DNA from: an uncultured Hungatella sp.
GTDB lineage: Bacteria; Bacillota; Clostridia; Lachnospirales; Lachnospiraceae
Assembly: GCA_959018155.1 (NCBI GenBank)
Contig: CAUEKH010000042.1
Coordinates: 1 to 11,884 of the forward strand
DNA length: 11,884 nt
Reading direction: 5' to 3'
In this document: positions 1-8,162 of the stretch, in pieces
Position numbering within the stretch: position 1 is the stretch's first letter
Layout of the letters: each line of letters starts with the position of its first letter
Made by a program: the position numbers and the translations under genes
The notes under the pieces: generated by a model
What the model was told of the DNA's origin: nothing
The model's input: only the letters and a program-made list of their open reading frames with translations
The model's database searches: none

Positions 1-2074
1 CCACTCTCGCCAGAAGGACAATTCCGATTCCGTGCGGATCATTCACAATCCACAGCAGATCGTTCTTGTAATAATCTGAAGTGAAAGAGTAGAAAGATCC
101 GCGGCAGATGCCGTAGACATTCCCTTTTCGGTCAACTGCCCGGGAGGTAATACCTTTCCAGCCGCGTTCTGCCGCTGTTGCGGCCTTACTTCGCTGTTCC
201 GGCTTCAGCCATCCAAATCTCAGGCCACGGCATAGTCCATAGACAAACATGGCTGTGCAGGAGGTTTCCTCATACGCATCTTCTTCTGTGAGAACCTGAT
301 GCCACATCCCATTTTTCCCCTGAAGATTCATAAATCCGTCCGCCAGTTCCTGATAAAAAGAGAGCAAAAATCCCCGTTCATCATGGTTTTCCGGCAAAAC
401 CTCCAGAAGTTCTGTCAGGGAGAAAAAGCACCAGCCATTTCCTCTTCCCCATGCCACTCCCGTATCTGAGTCAAACTTAAAATCATAGACATGGGAGAAT
501 ATCTGGTTCTCCGGCTGGTATAAATACTTTTTAAACTGCCGGAACTGGTTTACCGCGTCATCTAAATATTCCTTTCTGTTACTTCTTTTATAATACCGAC
601 ACAGAAAGGGAACACTCATGTACAGATCATCGGCCCACAAGGTTGCATCCGGATATCCGGCCGGACCTATCCTGTAGAATGCCCCGTCTTCCCTTCTGTC
701 CTGGATCTGTTCCATATAATGAGCAATCCGGTCAGCTATCATTTCTACGTTTCGGTCATCTCTTCCGTCCATTTTCTCCAGCATGGCACTCCCAAACGAA
801 CCGCAGTCATCGAGAGACTTCATCGCAGTAAGCTGGTTATTGATTTCCGGATAGCCATAACGTGCTCTATCCCAGACACTGTATTCATAAAGCTGCAGAC
901 ATTCCTGCATATGCGCTTCCACATAACGGGAAATGGCCTCATTCTGACAGATAGAAGAAAGCCTTGTCAGACCGTACAACGTCACTCCCAGAGGGTAATT
1001 CCAGCGGCCGAAAGCCCGATTTTCCAGGACAGGCCGAATCACGATTCCGGGCTCATCTAACTGCCAGTACCGTTTCTCTTCACCGAACAGCCCGTAAAAG
1101 CCAGGTGACGTCTCCACCTTACCACATGGTTCGGAAAAAGGCCCCAGATAACGCCACTGGCAGCCTCCGATTTTCTCCTTCAGTCTCCAGCCATACCCGG
1201 CTTTTTCTCCGATCTCTGTCCGAAGTACCACTTGATGAAATCCTGGCGCCACCGGAACTATTTCCTGAAAATGAGTTCCCGCTCCATATTCTGCCCACAA
1301 TTTTCCATCAATCCACATGGCCAGTGGACTCACCGCTTCCCCGTTCAGACACAGCCTGCCATCCGCTCCACATCTGACCGTACCCCAGCCGTAACCATAT
1401 CCACGTTCCACGCTGTTTCGCTTCCTCCACAGACGTTCCGCGGCCGTCAGCCTCAGTTCCTCTTCCCCCCATCTGACTGGCAATATCCACTCTGCTTCCT
1501 GAAAATTTAGCCTTTCTCGATCTGGAAATGGTCTGGTATACGCAAATCCCAGCCTGTCATGATACCCGGAAACTGGGTTATAAAAGGGCAGCCAGGCCCA
1601 GCCAGGGTCCTTTACCCCAAACAGGCAGCCAAATCCGCCTTTCGTTTTTCGACAGACAAGCGCAATCTCATTCCAGCCTTTCTTACAGTGGAGTTCAAGA
1701 ACACACACTCCATTTCTCCTGCACTCGTCACCGGCTTTTGACTGAAAAACCTTTTCCTCATTTAACAACACGGTAACCGGGCTGAGACATTCCAGAGAAA
1801 AGACATGGATTTCCTCCTGCTCCTTATAAAACCGTGTTTTCACAATAGAAAACCAACCTGACGGGCAGTCAGGAAGTTTTTCATTTAAATCTATCATAAA
1901 CCGTCCATCATTTCCACAGCGAAACCCATTCGTATCATATTCTCTGAACTGAAATGGCACAGGTGGGTTCTCCCCCATATACCTGGCGGCTATGATTTCC
2001 AGCATCTGCTTCCTGTCCCTGGTACAGCAGTCGTACAGAGACATCCCGTCCTCAACATAGGGCAACAATTCCAT
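1..2074 (-). CDS. GH105 unsaturated rhamnogalacturonyl/glucuronyl hydrolase with long N-terminal region (partial, 3' end cut)
   Basis: The frame is open for 691 codons and runs off the left edge. The ATG at 2074 follows AGGAGG (2084-2089) with a 9-nt spacing. Residues from about 345 match the alpha/alpha-barrel GH105/GH88 fold. They carry SLDDCGS (420-426), WADDLYMSVPF (480-490), WGRGNGW (542-548), MWHQVL (590-595) and YEETSCTAMF (601-610). The Asp pair in WADDLYM contains the position of the catalytic general acid in the B. subtilis YteR/YesR family. The closing motif DPHGIGIVLLA (679-689) is typical of the family C terminus, so probably only a few residues are missing. By family knowledge the enzyme hydrates and releases the 4,5-unsaturated uronic acid at the non-reducing end of lyase products. 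No signal peptide is visible, so it should act in the cytoplasm on imported oligosaccharides. Residues 1 to about 340 are extra compared with the usual 340-380 aa family length and look beta-rich. It starts 19 nt after the permease gene, at the end of the visible operon. Rhamnogalacturonan, ulvan or another uronic polymer are all possible sources of substrate. Confidence 0.88.
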   Translation of the reverse strand, partial: MELLPYVEDGMSLYDCCTRDRKQMLEIIAARYMGENPPVPFQFREYDTNGFRCGNDGRFMIDLNEKLPDCPSGWFSIVKTRFYKEQEEIHVFSLECLSPVTVLLNEEKVFQSKAGDECRRNGVCVLELHCKKGWNEIALVCRKTKGGFGCLFGVKDPGWAWLPFYNPVSGYHDRLGFAYTRPFPDRERLNFQEAEWILPVRWGEEELRLTAAERLWRKRNSVERGYGYGWGTVRCGADGRLCLNGEAVSPLAMWIDGKLWAEYGAGTHFQEIVPVAPGFHQVVLRTEIGEKAGYGWRLKEKIGGCQWRYLGPFSEPCGKVETSPGFYGLFGEEKRYWQLDEPGIVIRPVLENRAFGRWNYPLGVTLYGLTRLSSICQNEAISRYVEAHMQECLQLYEYSVWDRARYGYPEINNQLTAMKSLDDCGSFGSAMLEKMDGRDDRNVEMIADRIAHYMEQIQDRREDGAFYRIGPAGYPDATLWADDLYMSVPFLCRYYKRSNRKEYLDDAVNQFRQFKKYLYQPENQIFSHVYDFKFDSDTGVAWGRGNGWCFFSLTELLEVLPENHDERGFLLSFYQELADGFMNLQGKNGMWHQVLTEEDAYEETSCTAMFVYGLCRGLRFGWLKPEQRSKAATAAERGWKGITSRAVDRKGNVYGICRGSFYSFTSDYYKNDLLWIVNDPHGIGIVLLARV

Positions 2075-2093
2075 ATCAGATATCCTCCTCTTC

Positions 2094-2939
2094 CTACCCT
2101 TTTACGCCTGCACTGGCAATCCCCTCCACAAAATACTTCTGGGCGCTGAAAAACAGAATTGTTCCCGGAAGCAGTGAGATAACAGACATTGCCAGCACCT
2201 GATTCCAGTCGGCTGCCGAAGTAGAGTCCAGCGACATGCGAAGCGCCAGTACAATTGTAAATTTCCTGACACTGTTAATATAAATCAGCGAATTAAAGAA
2301 ATCATTCCACGTCCAGATAAACTGAAAAATGGCCGCAGAAAACAGCGCCGGTTTACATAACGGTACCAAAATCAGATAGAAGATTTGAAAGGTGTTACAG
2401 CCGTCTATCGTTGCCGCCTCATCAAAATCTCTCGGTATTCCACGGAAAAACTGAACCATCATATAGATAAAAAAAGGCGTACAGGCAAAAATTGCCGGAA
2501 TAATAAACGGCAGATAAGAATTCAGCCAGCCCAGTTTATTGAACAACAGATACCGCGGAATAATTAATACCGCATTAGGCAGCATCAGTGTGGAAAGCAT
2601 CAGCATAAACAGTACCTTTTTAAATGGAAATTTAAATCTGGCAAATCCATAAGCCACCACTGCGCTGGAAACTACAGTAAAAATTACCGTAGGAATAATC
2701 ATCTTAAAGGTATTTAAGTAGAATGTAGTATAAGTAATATTTCCACTGCTCTTCCAGCCCTTGGAAAAAGTGTCCCAGACCGGTTCCTTAGGCAGAAGCG
2801 CCATACTTCCGAATATCTCTTTATTTGTCTTAAATGCGGAAAAGAACATCCAGATTAAAGGATAAAGCATTACCGCGCCAATTGCCATCATCACTACATG
2901 AGTAATCACAGTCTTTAATTTCACATGTTTCATTTCCAT
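2094..2939 (-). CDS. Carbohydrate ABC transporter permease, MalG/UgpE type
   Basis: This 281-aa inner-membrane protein is one half of the sugar channel. Six hydrophobic segments are visible, beginning at about 13-35. The EAA loop that contacts the ATPase reads DEAATIDGCNTF (173-184) and ends in P.CKPAL (193-199). The C terminus YFVEGIASAGVKG (269-281) is the usual ending of MalG-type permeases in CUT1 importers. Its ATG shares one base with the stop codon of the preceding permease gene (TAATG), preceded by GGAGGGG, so translation is probably coupled. A second in-frame ATG two codons later (2933) is possible. It pairs with the upstream permease and the binding protein at 3944-5335. The corresponding gene in B. 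subtilis yes gene order is yesQ. No ATP-binding subunit lies nearby, which suggests a shared MsmX/MsmK-type ATPase (inference). Confidence 0.93.
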   Translation of the reverse strand: MEMKHVKLKTVITHVVMMAIGAVMLYPLIWMFFSAFKTNKEIFGSMALLPKEPVWDTFSKGWKSSGNITYTTFYLNTFKMIIPTVIFTVVSSAVVAYGFARFKFPFKKVLFMLMLSTLMLPNAVLIIPRYLLFNKLGWLNSYLPFIIPAIFACTPFFIYMMVQFFRGIPRDFDEAATIDGCNTFQIFYLILVPLCKPALFSAAIFQFIWTWNDFFNSLIYINSVRKFTIVLALRMSLDSTSAADWNQVLAMSVISLLPGTILFFSAQKYFVEGIASAGVKG

Positions 2940-3835
2940 TAAAAATCCCCTCCATCCTCATAGTAGGTGAATGCCTCAGAAAACCGGAAAAAGAACACGG
3001 TAAATACAAGAATCATGGCAAATAATATCCATGAAAGCGCGCAGGCGTACCCCATTTTATAATAGGAAAATGCCTCATCATACAACTTCAGGGCAAATAG
3101 ATACGTGGACTTTACCGGCCCGCCTCCTGTTATGACAAATGCCCCTGTAAAGTCCTGGAAAGCATTTACCATCTGCATCAGAAGATTAAAGAAGAACACC
3201 GGCGATATCATGGGAAGCGTAATGGAAAAGAAATTATGGACCGCATTCCCGCCGTCAATTCTGGCCGCCTCATAGAGTTCTACCGGGACCTGCTTGATAG
3301 CGGCCAGGAAAAGGATCATGGAAGAGCCAAACTGCCATACGCTCAGAAGGCTTAATGTCAGAAGAGCAGTGCTGGGACTGGACAGCCAGGCCACCGACGG
3401 CAGATGGATCATCTGGAGTGCACGGTTAATCAGCCCCCCGTCCATAAATAAAAACCTCCAAAGAATAGAGATTGCCACACTTCCTCCAAAAATTGACGGA
3501 ATATAGTAAATCGTCCGGTAAAGATTGATTCCTTTAATTTTCTGACTCAGAGCCACAGCTACCAGCAAAGCGGTCGTCAGCTTCAGCGGAACCGATATCA
3601 CAACATACTTTAACGTTGTTCCGATGGATTTAAAAAACATGGTATCTTCCAGAAACATTTCCATATAGTTTTTAATCCCGATAAAAGAAGGCTGGTTTGT
3701 TATGCTGAAATCTGTAAAGGAATAAAAAAACGATGCCGCCAGAGGATAAAGCTGGAAGATTAAGAAGCCGATGAGCCAGGGCATGATATAGACAAATCCC
3801 ATGTACTCACGGCGTTTTATGGTTTTCTTTTTCAT
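2939..3835 (-). CDS. Carbohydrate ABC transporter permease, MalF/UgpA type
   Basis: This 298-aa integral membrane protein is the partner of the MalG-type permease next to it. The frame stays open upstream to an ATG at 3913. The start at 3835 (MKKKTIKRREY) is preferred because GAGGTG sits about 6 nt upstream, the protein then begins with a basic tail followed directly by TM1, and the longer version would lie across a terminator-like hairpin. About six membrane segments are visible. The EAA loop is EAARIDGGNAVHNFF followed by LP (about 189-208), the docking site for the ATPase. The segment ITGGGP (about 235-240) before the last helices is also typical of MalF/UgpA proteins. It is separated from the binding-protein gene by 108 nt holding a hairpin with a T-run, and overlaps the next permease gene by one base. 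The yesP position in B. subtilis order fits. Confidence 0.93.
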   Translation of the reverse strand: MKKKTIKRREYMGFVYIMPWLIGFLIFQLYPLAASFFYSFTDFSITNQPSFIGIKNYMEMFLEDTMFFKSIGTTLKYVVISVPLKLTTALLVAVALSQKIKGINLYRTIYYIPSIFGGSVAISILWRFLFMDGGLINRALQMIHLPSVAWLSSPSTALLTLSLLSVWQFGSSMILFLAAIKQVPVELYEAARIDGGNAVHNFFSITLPMISPVFFFNLLMQMVNAFQDFTGAFVITGGGPVKSTYLFALKLYDEAFSYYKMGYACALSWILFAMILVFTVFFFRFSEAFTYYEDGGDF

Positions 3836-3877
3836 TTCAAACACCTCATTTTCACTGTCAGACAACCCAAAATGGTC

Positions 3878-3919
3878 AAAAAAACAGAGGGACACAGTTT
3901 TTGCGCACCACATCCCTCT
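3878..3919 (-). terminator. Intra-operon terminator/attenuator after the binding-protein gene
   Basis: Reading the minus strand, AGAGGGA (3913-3919) pairs perfectly with TCCCTCT (3886-3892). The stem can be lengthened by four wobble pairs and a G-C pair, and it is followed by one G and seven T (3878-3884). It begins 24 nt after the binding-protein stop codon and ends before the permease start at 3835. This is the layout of a partial terminator that lets the binding protein be made in excess over the membrane subunits. The structure is seen; its effect is inferred. Confidence 0.68.
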
Positions 3920-3943
3920 ATTTTATTAATGGAATCTGTTTTA

Positions 3944-5335
3944 CTATTCAATGGCCAGTTTATCGAGTTTTGCCTGAATATCGGTAATGAACTGTTCTGC
4001 TGCCTGTTCCGGTGTCAGACGGTCGTAAATGAGCTGCTCACAAATATCCATCATCGCGTCACTGACTTCTGTGTTGCTGATTACCAGCGGTTCCGGCGGC
4101 GCCGGGTCTTTTAATGTCTCTTCACAAAGATAAGCGACATCCGGATCTACTTCATTATTTTCCTGAAGAATTTTTAACGCTGCCTCTGAGGTCGGGATAG
4201 AACGCTGTGTTCCCAGGATTCTCACGGCCTCTGTGTCTGTCATCATCCAGTTGGCAAAATCAGCGGCCACCTCTGCATGTTTAGAACGGTTGCTGACAGC
4301 TAAAACCATAGACGGCTTAAACCGGATTGACTGATTATTTCCGCCCTCTACATATGGAGGTCTGCCGGCCGCAAAGCTGCCTTCTGCCAGTGCCGCCTTA
4401 TATTTTCCTATAGTGGCAGCATTATCAATCGTCATTCCCATTTCTGCATTAATCCATTTCGGATTCTGCTCCTGCTGCCCCTTAAACAGACTTGCCTCAC
4501 CGAGAGGCTGAGCCGCGCCGGAATCAAACAATTCTTTCATAACCTGGAATGCCTCTGTCAAATCCTCTTTTGAAGCGATTACCTTGTCCTGCGCCTCATT
4601 TACCACGTAATTGCCTGTCTTGGAGTAAATATAGCTGTCTAAAATAAATCCGCTCAGACTGCTGGATTCGATAGAAAGCAGGTAATCATTTGAAGCCTCA
4701 GCATGGATTCTGGAACCCTCTTCAATAATCTTATTCCAGGTCCATTCTGTATCTACCGAAAGGCCGTGCTTATCGAAGAATTCTTTATTCATGAGTACAC
4801 CCACACCGGTACTTCCCATAGGAAGTGAAATCACTTTCCCGTCAATACTGCAGTAATCTTCTAAAACGCTTTCTGAGTAAACAGATAAATCCACACCCGG
4901 CATCTGACTTAAATCGACAAAAATATCTCCCTGGGCCTTCAGTTCCGGATACCAGATATAATCAAGCTGCAGTAAATCCGGTTCTGTCTTTCCTGCCATC
5001 TGCGTGGACAGCTTCTGTAAATAGCCGTCGTAACCCTGATATTCCCCTTCAATGGTAACATTTGGATGAAGTTCACAGTACCTCTCAATTGCCTTTAAGG
5101 TAGCCTCATGTCTGGCATCAGAACCCCACCACGCAAATCGGAGAGTAACCGGCTCTTCTTCACTTCCCTTTGTTGAGGCCTCCGTGGTTTCCCCTTTGGA
5201 ATCCGCTGCTGTCTCTTCTTTGGAATCAGCCTGCGCTGTCGTTCCTGCTGTCGTGCTGTCCCCGGCGCCTGCCCCACAGCCGCAGAGGAGAGCCATGGTA
5301 AGAGCTGCAACCATCCATATACTTCTTTTCCTCAT
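3944..5335 (-). CDS. Extracellular sugar-binding lipoprotein of an ABC importer (family 1 / UgpB type)
   Basis: This 463-aa protein begins with a lipoprotein signal: basic MRKR, a hydrophobic core, and LLCG before Cys20, the likely lipidated residue. A flexible Thr/Ser/Glu/Lys-rich linker (about 24-62) follows. The mature fold starts at about 64 with VTLRFAWWGSDARHEA and continues through HPNVTIEGEYQGYDGYLQKL and PDLLQLD, the usual N-lobe pattern of extracellular solute-binding family 1 (COG1653). Length is normal for the family. It should capture oligosaccharides at the outer face of the membrane and deliver them to the two permeases encoded just downstream. AGGAGG lies 10 nt upstream of the ATG. 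The preceding 144-nt gap separates it from the histidine kinase gene and appears to hold a regulated promoter. The yesO position in the B. subtilis arrangement suggests, but does not prove, a pectin-derived ligand. Confidence 0.92.
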   Translation of the reverse strand: MRKRSIWMVAALTMALLCGCGAGAGDSTTAGTTAQADSKEETAADSKGETTEASTKGSEEEPVTLRFAWWGSDARHEATLKAIERYCELHPNVTIEGEYQGYDGYLQKLSTQMAGKTEPDLLQLDYIWYPELKAQGDIFVDLSQMPGVDLSVYSESVLEDYCSIDGKVISLPMGSTGVGVLMNKEFFDKHGLSVDTEWTWNKIIEEGSRIHAEASNDYLLSIESSSLSGFILDSYIYSKTGNYVVNEAQDKVIASKEDLTEAFQVMKELFDSGAAQPLGEASLFKGQQEQNPKWINAEMGMTIDNAATIGKYKAALAEGSFAAGRPPYVEGGNNQSIRFKPSMVLAVSNRSKHAEVAADFANWMMTDTEAVRILGTQRSIPTSEAALKILQENNEVDPDVAYLCEETLKDPAPPEPLVISNTEVSDAMMDICEQLIYDRLTPEQAAEQFITDIQAKLDKLAIE

Positions 5336-5376
5336 ATCTCATTTACCTCCTGTGAATTGTGCTTTGCTATGTCATC

Positions 5377-5435
5377 ATTTTATCATCTTCATTGTGCACA
5401 TTGTATATATTCAGGTTGCTTTTTTCTTTCATTGT
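5377..5435 (-). promoter_or_regulatory. Candidate activated promoter of the binding-protein/permease/GH105 operon with ACAATG repeats
   Basis: On the minus strand a -10-like TAAAAT (5377-5382) lies 41 nt before the ATG at 5335. No good -35 hexamer is found at the usual distance, as expected for an activator-dependent promoter. Just upstream, ACAATG occurs three times (plus-strand CATTGT at 5390-5395, 5399-5404 and 5430-5435); the first two are 9 bp apart and flank GCA. The surrounding 144-bp gap (5336-5479) is AT-rich with no gene. Binding by the AraC-type regulator at 7206-8138 is an inference. Confidence 0.45.
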
Positions 5436-5479
5436 TTGCTCTCATTTTTTTACTTTCTTTCCTGATTTGCAAAAACCTA

Positions 5480-7204
5480 TCATTTTTTGTTCTCCACAGG
5501 AATCGAAAATGAGACGACTGTGCCACAACCTGGCGAACTCTCTATTGCCAGTGCTGCTTTTTCACCGTACGTAAGCGTCAGACGCCGATTTAAATTATAC
5601 AGCCCAATCCCTTCCTCCGGAGTATCCTCCTGTTTCAGCCGGCTTTTAATTATTTCCAGCCTGTCAGCCGTAAAGCCCTTTCCATTGTCGGCAACCGCAA
5701 AATACAGCGCGCCTCCGTCCATTCTTACAGTAATATCAATTTCACCGTCTGTTTCGGTCTGTTCGAAGCCATGGGATACACTGTTTTCCACCAGAGGCTG
5801 CAGAATAAATTTTATGATTTTCATGCTCTGAATTTCCGGACCACACTTCCATGTTACCTTAAACTTAGAATCAAACCGAAGCTGCTGGATTTCCAGATAG
5901 CAGTTGGTCATCTTGATTTCCTCTGAGATCATCACAAATTTATCCGGCTGGACAAGGGCATAGTAGAGGAGTGTTGTCAGCAAATCGATCATTCGGCTGG
6001 CTTCATTCTGGCTTCCTGTAAGACGCACAGTCTTCCAGAAAATATTTTTCAGGGTATTAAACAGAAAATGAGGATTTAGCTGGGATTGAAGGAAATAGTA
6101 ATACATGCTCTCCAGCTTATAGTTTTTCTCTGCCAGCTGCATCTGCAGATAATTCTTCTCCACGAAATTCTTAACAATATTTTCGACAATGTAGCTGTAC
6201 TCATCCTGAACATGATTTTCCATCTCAGGGAGGCTCTCCCCCCGTTTCGCCGCATCCAGGATATCTGTCACCCGTTTCACATTGCGCGCATTATGCCTCG
6301 TCGTAAGAAATGCGGTCCAGATACCCAGAGCGAGTGACAGAAAGATAGCAAATCCGACTACTTTAACAAGTCCCGACGCGCGCCGGAGCAGGGCATACTT
6401 CGGAGTCATTGCAATAAATTTTACGCCATATCCCGGGCTGTCCAGTTCTGTAATAAAATATTGTTCTTCTGCACTCCCACCTGAATCAGCAAGGGCAACG
6501 GGCGCGCCTGCCTGAACCAGAATTCCATCCTGGTTTTCCATTAAAATGGTCTGACCCTCCATCTCCAGATTGTTTCGGAAAAGTTCTTCCAGATAATCCT
6601 TCCTGATATTCATAAGCAGCGTCCCTACCGGCTTTTCCACCCCTGGTGAATACAGACGTTTATAGAGCGTCAGCACCTCCACATCATAGTTGGATTTCTG
6701 ATAAGCGCTGGTTGTACGCACTTCCAGCCATTGCTTGCGCGTATCATCCTGACCGGCTATCTCGTCCATCCATTCCGTATCCCTGTGGTTTGCAGAATTA
6801 GCAAGTCCAACGCCAGAGGCGAAGAAATTACCTTTCTGATTGTTGATATAGATATAGATGGAATGCAGGAACGGCTTCGAATTCACGGAAGAATCCACAA
6901 AAGGGCGGAACATTTTATTAATATCGAGGTATTCCTTATCCTGAAATCCATTTTCAAGAAGCAGCTTTAACTGTCCAATCACATAGGGATATGTGCTGTA
7001 ATTAAGGCTTTGAGCATCTGCATCGCTGAAAATCACCTCTAAATTATCTTTAATCTGATTCAGCTTCTGATCCTGATTGCGGGTTATCTCATCCTTTGTG
7101 GAATCAATCGTTAAATAGACCGCCATAGCGCCTAAAAGCACAGCAACCAGAATGGCCGGAAACGCCACAAAAAGGAAATTCCGAAGGAAAAATTTTCTCT
7201 TCAT
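5480..7204 (-). CDS. Sensor histidine kinase, LytS/YesM family
   Basis: This is a 574-aa membrane kinase. The ATG at 7204 (MKRKFFLRNF) is chosen over an upstream in-frame ATG at 7222, because GGAGG sits 7 nt before it and the preceding stop is only one base away. TM1 spans about 8-33. An extracellular Cache-like sensor region lies at about 34-275, and TM2 at about 277-300. A HAMP-like linker follows. The phosphorylation box QLNPHFLFNTLKN puts the acceptor His at about 379, the N box is QPLVENSVSHG (Asn near 474), and the ATP lid motifs are DNGKGF (about 506-511) and EGIGLYNLNRRL (531-542). These are the hallmarks of the His_kinase/HATPase_c LytS-YesM group, whose members commonly pair with AraC-type regulators and control sugar importers. 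Overlap and spacing show it is co-translated with the response regulator. The signal is probably an oligosaccharide, either direct or via the binding protein (inference). Confidence 0.94.
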   Translation of the reverse strand: MKRKFFLRNFLFVAFPAILVAVLLGAMAVYLTIDSTKDEITRNQDQKLNQIKDNLEVIFSDADAQSLNYSTYPYVIGQLKLLLENGFQDKEYLDINKMFRPFVDSSVNSKPFLHSIYIYINNQKGNFFASGVGLANSANHRDTEWMDEIAGQDDTRKQWLEVRTTSAYQKSNYDVEVLTLYKRLYSPGVEKPVGTLLMNIRKDYLEELFRNNLEMEGQTILMENQDGILVQAGAPVALADSGGSAEEQYFITELDSPGYGVKFIAMTPKYALLRRASGLVKVVGFAIFLSLALGIWTAFLTTRHNARNVKRVTDILDAAKRGESLPEMENHVQDEYSYIVENIVKNFVEKNYLQMQLAEKNYKLESMYYYFLQSQLNPHFLFNTLKNIFWKTVRLTGSQNEASRMIDLLTTLLYYALVQPDKFVMISEEIKMTNCYLEIQQLRFDSKFKVTWKCGPEIQSMKIIKFILQPLVENSVSHGFEQTETDGEIDITVRMDGGALYFAVADNGKGFTADRLEIIKSRLKQEDTPEEGIGLYNLNRRLTLTYGEKAALAIESSPGCGTVVSFSIPVENKK

Positions 7205-7205
7205 C

Positions 7206-8138
7206 CTATTTCCTCCCCCCATGGTTCTCAGCAGTGTGAAAATCCGGCCTTCTGACCCGGTATTCTCTTGGGTTTACACCATAGTATTTCTTAAAGGTTC
7301 TGGAGAAATTAAATGGGTTTCTGTACCCTACCATTTCACTGACATCTCCAATCTGATACCGCAAATCCTCCAGCAATGCCGCCGCCCTTTCCATGCGCTT
7401 CGCTATTAAATATTCCTGGAAATTCTGTCCCGTCTTCTGTTTAAAATAGCGGCTCACATAGGCCGGACTCATATAGACCTGCTCTGCAAGCACATCGAGG
7501 CTGACACTCTCTAAATGGGCGTCTATATACTGTTTCATAACAGTAAGAATCTTATCATCCTGAAATTCTTCCCGTATATCCGGTCTGCGCTCACCATCTA
7601 AGCTGCCTGATATCACGGCACGGGTTCTGCGTTCCACTTCTCCATCCCCCGCCCGCCCTGTATTTGTATTTCCACATTCCAAATCAGATGACATACTCCT
7701 GTCCGGCTCTGACAGTCCGCTTTCTGGTATACTCACCGAAGCAGTTCCTGTTTCTCCGTCAAGAAGCTCCTTCAATTCCTTAAAAATCGCTACCAGTTCA
7801 TCATAAGGTGTCGTTTTCAATATGTATTTCACTGCACCGCAGTCCATAGCCTTCTGGGCGTATTTAAACTCATCATATGCGCTGAAAAAGACAATTTTAG
7901 GCGGATGAGGCAGCTTCATCCGCCTCAGTTCTTCCGCCATCTGAAGGCCATCCATCCCCGGCATTCTGACGTCAGATATCAGGATATCCGCCTCCTCCCG
8001 ACTAAAAAACTCCAAAGCGCTTCTAGCATCCGTAAACTGGGCTGCCACGGAAAATCCCAGGGATTTCCACGGAAAGAACATGGCAAAACCACCGCTGATT
8101 TCTTTTTCATCATCAAGTATCACTATCCTGTATTCCAT
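7206..8138 (-). CDS. AraC-family response regulator, YesN type
   Basis: This 310-aa two-domain regulator has a receiver domain at 1-122 with acidic residues D9 and D10, phosphoacceptor D56 in LISDVRMPGMDG, and K108. The C-terminal AraC/XylS DNA-binding domain covers about 195-294, with helix-turn-helix 1 at LDVLAEQVYMSPAYVSRYFK (214-233) and helix-turn-helix 2 at IGDVSEMVGYRNPFNFSRTF (263-282). The linker (about 123-192) is Ser/Gly/Arg-rich and shows no recognisable domain. The start has GGGGGAG 10 nt upstream. The stop lies one base before the kinase ATG, so the two are cotranscribed. It most likely activates the binding-protein operon downstream in response to phosphorylation by the kinase. 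Its own promoter region contains a candidate cre site and an inverted repeat. Confidence 0.94.
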   Translation of the reverse strand: MEYRIVILDDEKEISGGFAMFFPWKSLGFSVAAQFTDARSALEFFSREEADILISDVRMPGMDGLQMAEELRRMKLPHPPKIVFFSAYDEFKYAQKAMDCGAVKYILKTTPYDELVAIFKELKELLDGETGTASVSIPESGLSEPDRSMSSDLECGNTNTGRAGDGEVERRTRAVISGSLDGERRPDIREEFQDDKILTVMKQYIDAHLESVSLDVLAEQVYMSPAYVSRYFKQKTGQNFQEYLIAKRMERAAALLEDLRYQIGDVSEMVGYRNPFNFSRTFKKYYGVNPREYRVRRPDFHTAENHGGRK

Positions 8139-8162
8139 TCTGCTGCCACTCCCCCTTAATTT

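Noticed and set aside
643..1776. Several plus-strand open frames of 60-137 aa across the GH105 gene
   Set aside because: They are shadows of the continuous 691-codon minus-strand frame, with no family resemblance and no ribosome binding sites.
3836..3913. Upstream extension of the MalF-type permease to an ATG at 3913
   Set aside because: It would add 26 residues without a ribosome binding site in front, would run across the hairpin at 3878-3919, and would precede the normal basic N terminus; the ATG at 3835 has a good Shine-Dalgarno.
3872..5574. Plus-strand frames over the binding-protein and kinase genes and their gap
   Set aside because: Low-complexity antisense translations; no Shine-Dalgarno or motif; the minus-strand genes explain the coding signal.
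7205..7222. Kinase start at 7222 (MGGGNR...)
   Set aside because: Its first codons are the Shine-Dalgarno sequence GGGGGGAGG of the start at 7204.
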